DNA of 35,207 nt from Novosphingobium guangzhouense (GTDB taxonomy: Bacteria; Pseudomonadota; Alphaproteobacteria; Sphingomonadales; Sphingomonadaceae): assembly GCF_002896965.1 (NCBI RefSeq), contig NZ_LYMM01000055.1:1-35207 (forward strand), read 5' to 3'. The translations under genes were made by a program, and so were the position numbers. Below, in pieces: positions 8,034 to 14,289 of this stretch (positions are counted from its first letter, which is position 1; the number at the start of each line of letters is the position of its first letter). Below the pieces are notes generated by a model, which saw nothing but the letters and a program-made list of their open reading frames with translations, had not been told where the DNA came from and did no database searches.

Positions 8034-9119
8034 ATGCCAATTACGCACACCGACTACGTGCCGATCCTCAAATGGCGGCAGGGCGAGTACCAAGCGCTCT
8101 TTCGCCTGCCGGACGCCGTTAAGGACAGGACCGTTCCTCTTATCGAGATCACACCCCCGGATTTCGATTTCGAGGCGTGGACACCTTCGAAGTCGATCGA
8201 CGATCACGTTGCAAAGTTTGCCGCTCGCTTTCGAGCCAAATGGGGAACGCGCCTCGCGCTGCTCGACTGCGGCCTGCTGGATCCGGCTGAGGTGATGCAG
8301 GGCGGAAAGCATCCAATGCTATACCTGTGCGAGGAGGCTTTCGCACAGGGAGCCACGCTTGTCCCGGTCATTAGACTGAACAGCAACGCAGGCTATCGCA
8401 CGGCCGTGAGAGCCGCGAACGCATTGATGCAGACCGGAGTGATATTGCGCTGTTCTCTGGACGAAGCTCTGGATCCCGATTTCGACCGCAATGTTGGTGT
8501 AGCACTTCAGCAACTCGGTGTGACCATCGCCGAATGCGATGTGGTTCTCGACCTCGAAGCCCCTGCCTGGGATCCTCAGGACGTGCTGATCAACATAGTC
8601 ACCGCTGCGATCCAAGCATCGAATGCCATGGCGACTGCGCGCAGCCTCATCCTCGCGGGTACATCATTTCCCGCTTCTATGGGCGAGGTGACCGGACCCA
8701 TTCAGTTCTGGCCTCGGCGGGAATGGACGTTTTTCCGGGCGCTACTGGCTAATCTGGGCGAGACCCTCCGCAAACCGACATTTGCTGACTATGCCATTGC
8801 CGCCAATGGGTACTCACAAATGGACATGAGGAAAGTGAAGCCTTCGGCAACGATCCGCTACGCCTGTGACGATGGCTGGATTATTGCCAAGGGTGTCAAC
8901 GTGCGTGACAACGGGTTCGGGCAGTATCGGGGATGCAGCGGCACCGTTACAGGATCAGCCCACTTTCTGGGTTCGGGTTTCTCGCCCGGCAGTGACTATA
9001 TCGAGCAGTGCCGAGACGGGATTGCCGGCACCGGGAGCCTGTCCACATGGCGGTGGGTAGGCTCGAACCATCACATCACAAAAGTGGTGGCCGATCTCGC
9101 CACGATGTTCGGGCCTTGA
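8034..9119 (+). CDS. Beta family (sce7725-like) protein
   Basis: The product has 361 residues. The ATG at 8034 is preferred over an earlier in-frame start at 8019, which overlaps the previous gene, because the conserved start is THTDYVPILKWRQGEYQAL and a GAGGGAC ribosome binding site lies at 8021-8027. The N-terminal YVPILKWRQGE, the VPLIEITPP segment and the later RSLILAGTSFP are typical of the Beta protein family (PF14350, named after phage T4 beta), also called sce7725. It is probably a cytoplasmic protein with an alpha/beta fold. The biochemical activity is not established. It usually lies next to an sce7726 gene, as it does here. The frame is intact and the gene is almost certainly co-transcribed with the two preceding genes. 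Confidence 0.8.
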   Translation: MPITHTDYVPILKWRQGEYQALFRLPDAVKDRTVPLIEITPPDFDFEAWTPSKSIDDHVAKFAARFRAKWGTRLALLDCGLLDPAEVMQGGKHPMLYLCEEAFAQGATLVPVIRLNSNAGYRTAVRAANALMQTGVILRCSLDEALDPDFDRNVGVALQQLGVTIAECDVVLDLEAPAWDPQDVLINIVTAAIQASNAMATARSLILAGTSFPASMGEVTGPIQFWPRREWTFFRALLANLGETLRKPTFADYAIAANGYSQMDMRKVKPSATIRYACDDGWIIAKGVNVRDNGFGQYRGCSGTVTGSAHFLGSGFSPGSDYIEQCRDGIAGTGSLSTWRWVGSNHHITKVVADLATMFGP

Positions 9120-9672
9120 GAGTCTCGCGGACAGTCTGCGATAGACGGCGCAGCGGCAGCCTATCCACCAACATCTTGTAGAGCGTCGCGCGTGGAGCGC
9201 GGAGTTCTCGCTCCGAGACGCCAAGACTTCTCAGGATCGCTTGCGCTTCAGGTCGCCACAGCAGACGAGCCAGAATAAGTGGATCGATACCCTTGTTTGC
9301 TCGTTCCGGTCTGACACGACGGAACCGCACGCCCTGGGTCGCGCCGCGCTCGGCGACCATGATGCCCCACCAATCAGGCACCATCGTCATGGCCGATGCG
9401 AGATGTTTGGGATCGACGATCAACAAGGCCTTATCGACGACCTCGCCATAGGCGGCCACCTGCCTGGGCAGGCGCTCGAGAGTGTCAGCCTCTGCCTTGA
9501 TTTCGACGCCACGGATGTGCCCGTTGATCACAGCAATGTCGATCCGGCAGTTGCCGTGATCGAGGCCGAGTTCGTCGATGACCAGAGTATCGGGACAGGC
9601 TCGGGCGTGCGTCAGCAACCGCCGATAGGCGGCCTGCCTGATATCACTGTCTCGAAGCCGTCTCAAAGCCAT
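9076..9672 (-). CDS. sce7726 family protein, PD-(D/E)xK nuclease-like
   Basis: The product has 198 residues from the ATG at 9670-9672; a TTG at 9708 would add 12 residues, but neither start has a clear ribosome binding site. The core reads PDTLVIDELGLDHGNCRIDI and then VINGHIRGVEIKAEADTLER. The pattern Glu, then Asp in RIDIAV, then E-x-K in VEIKAE fits a PD-(D/E)xK nuclease core. This matches the sce7726 family, the usual neighbour of sce7725/Beta proteins. It converges on the Beta gene, and the two coding ends overlap by 44 bp (9076-9119). I infer the nuclease-like effector of the cassette. DNA cleavage has not been shown for the family to my knowledge. Confidence 0.75.
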   Translation of the reverse strand: MALRRLRDSDIRQAAYRRLLTHARACPDTLVIDELGLDHGNCRIDIAVINGHIRGVEIKAEADTLERLPRQVAAYGEVVDKALLIVDPKHLASAMTMVPDWWGIMVAERGATQGVRFRRVRPERANKGIDPLILARLLWRPEAQAILRSLGVSERELRAPRATLYKMLVDRLPLRRLSQTVRETLKARTSWRDRPPLL

Positions 9673-9790
9673 CCCGAATCGATAGCCGTGGTTATAGCTG
9701 AGTGGCAACGGTCAATGTTACGCCGGGCCTGCCATGACTTATCGGATTGGGAATGTACGGTGTGTTGGTGCCCCCCTTTATAGCTCTGCG

Positions 9791-9815
9791 AGGTTAGGCT
9801 AACCTAGGTGCCTAG
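9791..9815. promoter_or_regulatory. Paired palindromes upstream of the island dut
   Basis: AGGTTAG G CTAACCT (9791-9805, 7-bp arms) is followed by an overlapping CTAGG TG CCTAG (9804-9815). They lie between the sce7726 start and the dut start, 36 bp before the latter. They may be an operator for either divergent gene. No clear -35/-10 pair was found nearby. Confidence 0.35.
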
Positions 9816-9850
9816 CCAGATTTAGAAAACAAATTTTCGAAGGAAATGAG

Positions 9851-10321
9851 TTGAACACCCCTGAATTTGAACTGCGCGTGCTTGATGAACGAGTCAGAGA
9901 ATGGGGCCTTCCCTCGTTTCAGACGGATATGTCGGCAGGTATCGACATGTATGCATGCCTTGATGAGCCACTCGAACTTCAGCCTCAAGCTGATGCGGTG
10001 CTTATCCCAACCGGCGTGGCGATACTTATGAACGACCCTAACATTGTCGCTTTTCTTCTCGCTAGGTCGGGGCTGGGTCACAAAAAGGGTGTCATACTCG
10101 GCCAGTCCGTAGGCACCATCGATGCTGATTATGCCAATCAGATCTTTATTAGCACGTGGCTGCGTACCCCGCCGGGGAGCGATCCGGTCATGATCAATCC
10201 GGGCGATCGCATCGCACAACTCGTCTTCTTGCCTATCCTGCGACCTTCGTTCCGCGTTGTAGAGGAATTTTCAGCCACCACCTCTCGTGGGATGGGTGGG
10301 TTTGGCTCAACCGGTGTTTGA
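9851..10321 (+). CDS. dut: dUTP diphosphatase (dUTPase), island copy
   Basis: The product has 156 residues. The start codon is TTG at 9851, supported by AAGGAAA about 5-11 nt upstream. All five trimeric dUTPase motifs are present: AGIDMY (29-34), ARSGLGHKKG (71-80), GTIDADYAN (88-96, with D91 and Y94), PGDRIAQLV (118-126) and RGMGGFGSTG (146-155). The enzyme hydrolyses dUTP to dUMP and pyrophosphate, keeping uracil out of DNA and feeding dTMP synthesis. The codons are more AT-rich than those of the truncated dut just downstream, so this copy looks foreign. It probably replaces the host enzyme broken at 10743. A role in defence by altering nucleotide pools is an alternative. Confidence 0.92.
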   Translation: MNTPEFELRVLDERVREWGLPSFQTDMSAGIDMYACLDEPLELQPQADAVLIPTGVAILMNDPNIVAFLLARSGLGHKKGVILGQSVGTIDADYANQIFISTWLRTPPGSDPVMINPGDRIAQLVFLPILRPSFRVVEEFSATTSRGMGGFGSTGV

Positions 10322-10575
10322 GATCGAAAGGTTTCAGTAGATCACTCCCAGACATTTGGGCGCTCGCCGGCGTTCAAGGATGGGGGCGAATCTGACGGAA
10401 CTGAAAGAGGACATTAAAGTGACCAGTGCGGCTCTTAGGCGACAACCCTTCAAGTGGCATCCAAGCGGTGAAGTACCTGGCTTTAGCCCGGTCACCCGCG
10501 CTCCTTGGCTTGCCCGCAGGCGCTTCCTCAGCGACACCAGTGCACTTGGCGAGCGAGTTGCCGCCTTCGGCGGTT

Positions 10576-10620
10576 ACGATCGGTTGACTTCGAAAATAAA
10601 TTTCGAAGTCAACCGATCGT
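10576..10620. repeat. Perfect 20-bp inverted repeat with 5-nt loop
   Basis: The left arm ACGATCGGTTGACTTCGAAA (10576-10595) is exactly complementary to 10601-10620, with loop ATAAA. There is no T-run next to it, so it is not a standard terminator. It may be a recombinase or structural site, or the scar of a small mobile element. Confidence 0.9.
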
Positions 10621-10668
10621 CCAGAATGGGCGTCGGTCTTACCAACAACCGTCGCGAATCAGGGGTCA

Positions 10669-10731
10669 GGTTCACCCAAAGAAAATGGGTGAACCTACAA
10701 ACACCCCTATTCCATATAGGGTTCACCCAAA
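10669..10731. repeat. Repeat cluster next to the dut breakpoint
   Basis: GGTTCACCCA (10669-10678) pairs with TGGGTGAACC (10686-10695) as a 10-bp stem with a 7-nt loop, and GGTTCACCCAAA recurs directly at 10720-10731. A smaller CCCTAT/ATAGGG pair lies between them. The last copy ends about 12 bp before host dut similarity begins. Repeats in both orientations next to a breakpoint resemble arm or core sites of site-specific recombinases; this is inference. Confidence 0.8.
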
Positions 10732-10742
10732 CTGGTGACCTG

Positions 10743-10949
10743 AAGCCTGACTATCGGGGTGAGGTCAAGATCATCCTGATCAACCACGGGGCTGAAGGCT
10801 TCGACATCCGCCGTGGCGACCGGGTTGCGCAGCTGGTGCTGGCGCCTGTGACCCGCGCTTCGTGGGTGGCAGTCGATGAACTCGACGAGACCGCGCGCGG
10901 CGAGGGCGGGTTCGGTTCCACCGGCGGGGTGGTTGCGCTGGGAAGCTGA
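10743..10949 (+). pseudogene. dut: 3' remnant of host dUTPase gene
   Basis: From about the codons KPDYRGEVK the frame matches the second half of a trimeric dUTPase: motif 3 remainder DYRGEVKIILINHG, motif 4 RRGDRVAQLVLAP, and motif 5 RGEGGFGSTGG. The first half (motifs 1 and 2 and the catalytic Asp of motif 3) is missing. It is not a copy of the island dut, since the codons and residues differ throughout. This remnant cannot be active on its own. It marks where foreign sequence meets the core chromosome. The missing 5' part may lie beyond the left end of the window. Confidence 0.85.
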
Positions 10950-11027
10950 TTATTTGCGTTGCCCCGGATCACCGCCGGGGCGACGATCACCTGCTTTACC
11001 ATCCCGCTCGCGCCAGGCGCTTGCGCG

Positions 11028-11201
11028 CTATCGTGAGAACACGCCCAGCGACCAGAGCAACAGCACGATCGCTCCGCCCAGGACGATCACCACCGACAGG
11101 CATCCCTGCCAGCCCCAGCGCTTATGAATGCTGTCGCTGGCAATGTCCCCGGCCGCCTGAACGGATTCGTTGACGATGGCACTTGCGACGTCGTCCAGCA
11201 T
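11028..11201 (-). CDS. Small single-pass membrane protein, hypothetical
   Basis: The frame encodes 57 residues. It starts MLDDVASAIVNESVQAAGD and ends with a hydrophobic helix at about 35-53 (CLSVVIVLGGAIVLLLW) and a short tail. Its ATG shares the A of the TGA stop of the gene at 11201-11392 (TGATG), which indicates translational coupling. The topology is probably N-terminus in the cytoplasm with one membrane span. I do not recognise a family. Coupling to another membrane protein, and the clean helix, support a real gene. Confidence 0.6.
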   Translation of the reverse strand: MLDDVASAIVNESVQAAGDIASDSIHKRWGWQGCLSVVIVLGGAIVLLLWSLGVFSR

Positions 11202-11392
11202 CAGTCCTTGCGGTCCTTGCGGTGATCATCGCGCATCCGCCGGGCCTTGCGCCATTTCAGGCCGTACCAGCCCGCGCCGCCAAGGCCGCCCAGCATCATC
11301 ACGCCTTTTGCCAGCGTTTCGAACGCAGCGCTCAGCGCTCCGATCGTGACGCCCCAGAAGAGCTGCGAGAGGATGGCCATGAAATTATGCAT
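11201..11392 (-). CDS. Small membrane protein with basic tail, hypothetical
   Basis: The product has 63 residues. Residues about 4-40 are hydrophobic and glycine-rich (LSQLFWGVTIGALSAAF, then VMMLGGLGGAGWYGL), followed by a strongly basic and acidic C-terminal tail from KWRKARRMRDD onward. It probably has one or two membrane segments with the tail in the cytoplasm. It overlaps the next small membrane gene by one base (TGATG), so both are likely made together and may form a complex. No function can be assigned. Confidence 0.6.
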   Translation of the reverse strand: MHNFMAILSQLFWGVTIGALSAAFETLAKGVMMLGGLGGAGWYGLKWRKARRMRDDHRKDRKD

Positions 11393-11435
11393 CGTGAATC
11401 CTGTGGGGCGCCCGATAGCGCGTGATGCCCCATAG

Positions 11436-11470
11436 CAAAAGGACGGGCCCGCAATATTTCAGCGGACCCG
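11436..11470 (-). terminator. Rho-independent terminator of the DUF4136 gene
   Basis: On the minus strand CGGGTCCGC, loop TGAAATATT, GCGGGCCCG forms a 9-bp stem (one G-U pair), followed by TCCTTTTGC. It lies 52 bp after the stop of the lipoprotein gene at 11522. Confidence 0.7.
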
Positions 11471-11521
11471 CCCCTCGGTGTCTCCCACTCTTCGCAGGGG
11501 GGAGCCTGTCAGATTTCGTGC

Positions 11522-12211
11522 TTATTTCTTCTCGGGCGCGACTGTAATGCGCACGGTCTCACCGGAGTTCCCGGGGAAATTCGTGAACATCGCTTCCACA
11601 AGATTGGGCACGACGTACTGCAGGCGATTGGAGGTCGAGACGGCTTCCGCCTTGCCTTCGAACAGGCGCTGGCCGTCCACGGCGCGATCGATCTTCAGGT
11701 CGATGCCGCTGGTGTAGATGGTGTAGGACTGGATGGAATTGTCGAAGAACGGATCATACCAGCCATAGCGCCACGGGCCGCCCCAGCCGAAGCCGCGGCC
11801 ATAGAACCCACGGCCGTAGAAGCCGCCGCCGTAAGGGCCCCATGCGCCCCACGGACCATAGCCGCCCATGCCCATGCCGGTGCTGCGCACGCGTTCACGG
11901 CCATTGTCGACGCCATAGTTGAAGCGCACGATCAGCGTGGCCTTGGCCGGGTCTTCCACGGGGGTGTAGCCCAGCTTGGCCATGCGTTCGCCGACAAGCG
12001 AGGCATACTGGCTGAATTCAAGGCCGCCCGAAAGCTTGGGATCATCGGCGACGATCGCAAAGCTCTGGCCCTGCGGGGCGGGAAGCTGGGTGGCGAAACG
12101 CGATACGTCCGCCTTGAACGGGGTTGCGCAGGCGGCCAGCGCCATGAGCAGCACTGCGGCAGCGGCCATCCTAAGCCTGCCGAGCTGCGATCCGGAATGG
12201 TGTGTCATCAT
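11522..12211 (-). CDS. DUF4136 domain lipoprotein
   Basis: The product has 229 residues. It has a lipoprotein signal with lipobox LAAC (Cys near residue 28), so it should be exported and anchored to a membrane, probably the outer one. The DUF4136 pattern follows: FATQLPAPQGQSFAIVADD early, LVGERMAKLGY in the middle and LQYVVPNLVEAMFTNFPG near the end. Residues about 110-160 are a glycine-, tyrosine- and tryptophan-rich loop, common in this family. A GGAG ribosome binding site precedes the first of two adjacent ATGs. The role is not known; an envelope function is likely. Confidence 0.85.
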   Translation of the reverse strand: MMTHHSGSQLGRLRMAAAAVLLMALAACATPFKADVSRFATQLPAPQGQSFAIVADDPKLSGGLEFSQYASLVGERMAKLGYTPVEDPAKATLIVRFNYGVDNGRERVRSTGMGMGGYGPWGAWGPYGGGFYGRGFYGRGFGWGGPWRYGWYDPFFDNSIQSYTIYTSGIDLKIDRAVDGQRLFEGKAEAVSTSNRLQYVVPNLVEAMFTNFPGNSGETVRITVAPEKK

Positions 12212-12425
12212 CTTTGCTCCACGAACCCGAAGAGATCCAGACGCCCCACTCCGGCGCGGCCTTCGATTCTTTTAACGATACTGTCGTGAAATCAACGCCC
12301 TGAATAGGGGTTGAATGGACTTGGGTGAGCGACGGACCGTTCCGTCGGTTCATCCGGTGTCCAGCCCTCGGGCGTTGGCATCACGGCTTGATCGACATGC
12401 GTTCATGTAGGAATAAAGCGGCGTC

Positions 12426-13082
12426 ATGACGAGTCCGTTCCCCATTCTTTCCATACTTTGCGGCAAGGTCGCCCCGTTTCGCGGCGCCGATGAGCCGAGC
12501 GCCATCGCCAAGGCCCCCGTCGAAGGGCGCGTTCGTGTCCACCGGCTGGGTCTGGAGGGCGACAGCCAGGCCGACCTTTCGGTCCATGGCGGCCCCGACA
12601 AGGCGATCCACCATTATCCACATGACCACTACGACTGGTGGCGCGAGGCGATCGGCGATCATCCGCTGCTGGATGATTACGGCGCGTTCGGGGAAAACCT
12701 CTCGACTGCGGGGCTGACCGAGGATGCGATCTGCATCGGCGATCGCTGGCGCATGGGCAGCGCGCTGGTGGAGGTCAGCCAGGGGCGGCAGCCCTGCTGG
12801 AAGCTCGACCACCGTTTCGACGGGGCCAGGGTCAATGGGGCTTGCGTGAAATCCCGCCGCGCGGGCTGGTACTATCGCGTGATCGAGGATGGCGAAGTCG
12901 GCGCAGGTGATGCGTTGGAACTGCTCGACCGGCCTTTTCCGGAGTGGAGCGTGCGCCGGGTCTTCGGCCTGTTGATCGCCGGAGAGCACAAGGGTGACCC
13001 GGAAGGGCTGGAAGCACTGGGTGCAGTCTCCGCGCTCGCCGAACCGTGGGTCCGGCGACGCGCGAAGCTGCTGGGGCTTTAA
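12426..13082 (+). CDS. MOSC domain protein (YiiM-like)
   Basis: The product has 218 residues. Motifs include RLGLEGDSQADLSVHGGPDK (about 40-59), HYPHDHYDWW, FGENLSTAGL (about 88-97) and SQGRQPCWKLDHRF with Cys124, the conserved MOSC cysteine. A C-terminal 3-alpha region follows. MOSC proteins of the YiiM type handle molybdenum cofactor sulfur chemistry and, in E. coli, act with Mo cofactor in reducing N-hydroxylated compounds. The gene converges with trpS, and the two stop codons overlap by 4 bp (13079-13082). No partner redox gene is adjacent. Confidence 0.88.
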   Translation: MTSPFPILSILCGKVAPFRGADEPSAIAKAPVEGRVRVHRLGLEGDSQADLSVHGGPDKAIHHYPHDHYDWWREAIGDHPLLDDYGAFGENLSTAGLTEDAICIGDRWRMGSALVEVSQGRQPCWKLDHRFDGARVNGACVKSRRAGWYYRVIEDGEVGAGDALELLDRPFPEWSVRRVFGLLIAGEHKGDPEGLEALGAVSALAEPWVRRRAKLLGL

Positions 13083-14098
13083 CCCCGCACGAGGCCAAGC
13101 GCCTCGTAAGTCTTTTCCAGCGTCGGGATCGCCAGTTCGCGGGCCTTGGACGCGCCCTTGCACAGGATCGCGTCAAGGCGTTCGCGGTCTTCGCGCAGTT
13201 CAAGGAAGCGCGCGTTGATCGGGGCCAGCTTTTCGACCAGCAGTTCGCCCAGCGCGGGCTTGAACTTGCCGAAGCCTTCGCCGCCGAAGTCGGCCAGCAC
13301 CGTTTCTACGGTCGTGCCCGCCATGACGGCGTAGATCGAGACGAGGTTCTTCGCCTCTGCACGGCCTTCGAGCCCTTCCTTCTCCGAGGGCAGCGGTTCG
13401 GGGTCGGTCTTGGCCTTCTTCACCTTCTGCATGATGGCATCGGCGGTGTCGGTCATGTTGATGCGGCTCATGTCCGAAGGATCGGACTTGCTCATCTTGG
13501 CGGTGCCGTCACGCAGGGACATGATGCGCGCGGCCTCGGGCGGGATGAACGGCGCGGGCAGGGTGAATAGCGGTGCGTCCTCTGCACAGAAGTCGTTGTT
13601 GAACTTCTGGGCGATGTCGCGGGCGAGTTCGAGGTGCTGCTTCTGGTCTTCGCCCACCGGCACGTGAGTGGCCTGATAGAGCAGCACGTCGGCGGCCTGC
13701 AGCACCGGATAGGTGAACAGCGCGACGCTGGCGCCTTCGCGGTTCTTGCCCGCCTTGTCCTTCCACTGCGTCATGCGGTTAAGCCAGCCCATGCGCGCGG
13801 TGCCATTCAGCAGCCATTGCAGTTCGGCGTGCTGGGGCACCTGGGCCTGGTTGAACAGGATCGAACGATCGGGATCGAGCCCGCAGGCGACCAGCGCTGC
13901 CACCATTTCACGCGTGTTGGCCGCAAGGTCGGCGGGGGTGTGCGGCATCGAGATGGCGTGGAGGTCGGCCAGGAAGTAGAGGCACTGGCCGCCGCTTGCG
14001 GTCACCTCGTCCTGCATCTTCACCCAGTTACGGATCGCGCCCAGGTAGTTGCCGAGGTGCAGGTTACCGGTAGGCTGGATGCCCGAAACGATACGCAT
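13079..14098 (-). CDS. trpS: Tryptophanyl-tRNA synthetase
   Basis: The product has 339 residues, the usual length. It is a class I aminoacyl-tRNA synthetase that charges tRNA-Trp. The HIGH-type motif is TGNLHLGNYLGA (10-21) and the KMSKS motif is TAKMSKSDPSD near residue 200. The conserved start MRIVSGIQPTGN and the middle VPVGEDQKQHLELARDIA are also present. It lies downstream of murJ on the same strand with a gap of about 190 bp, so it may be co-transcribed with murJ or have its own promoter there. Essential housekeeping gene; intact. Confidence 0.97.
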   Translation of the reverse strand: MRIVSGIQPTGNLHLGNYLGAIRNWVKMQDEVTASGGQCLYFLADLHAISMPHTPADLAANTREMVAALVACGLDPDRSILFNQAQVPQHAELQWLLNGTARMGWLNRMTQWKDKAGKNREGASVALFTYPVLQAADVLLYQATHVPVGEDQKQHLELARDIAQKFNNDFCAEDAPLFTLPAPFIPPEAARIMSLRDGTAKMSKSDPSDMSRINMTDTADAIMQKVKKAKTDPEPLPSEKEGLEGRAEAKNLVSIYAVMAGTTVETVLADFGGEGFGKFKPALGELLVEKLAPINARFLELREDRERLDAILCKGASKARELAIPTLEKTYEALGLVRG

Positions 14099-14289
14099 GG
14101 TCGCGTCCTTAAGTCAGTTGTCGATGGATGTGAGGGGTGCGCCCGCGAAAGGCGCGAATGCAGGTGCGTTCAGCGCGCGGCCGAACGCCATCGCCAGCAA
14201 AGCGGCGCAAGCGTGAAAAAGATCGAACGATCCTGCATGGGGGTGGCTCATAGCACGTTCGCACATGGATGCCAGTCCCCGCTGCCGCC

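Larger units (their letters stand above)
1..10742. mobile_element. Acquired defence island inserted in dut (right end visible)
   Basis: This stretch carries a transposase fragment, several broken genes, a Gabija-like pair, a nucleotidyltransferase/XRE-peptidase/Beta/nuclease cassette and a complete dUTPase gene. Immediately to its right, from about 10743, lies the 3' part of a different, host-type dut gene followed by ordinary core genes. The island dut also has visibly more A/T-ending codons than the remnant. I infer an island whose right boundary lies inside the host dut. The left boundary and any integrase are outside the window, so the class of element (ICE, prophage remnant or transposon-borne island) is open. 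No integrase, portal or conjugation gene is seen here. Confidence 0.6.
10322..10742 (+). other. Island-dut junction region with hairpins
   Basis: An open frame runs through this region into the dut remnant (from 10356), but its translation before about 10743 resembles no family I know, and long perfect hairpins interrupt it, so I do not call a gene. The region holds the 45-bp stem-loop at 10576-10620 and the repeat cluster at 10669-10731. It is the best place to look for an attachment site. Confidence 0.5.

Noticed and set aside
10356..10742. New gene fused to the dut remnant
   Set aside because: The open frame crosses two perfect hairpins and has no family similarity before the dut part. 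It is more likely junction DNA that happens to be open.
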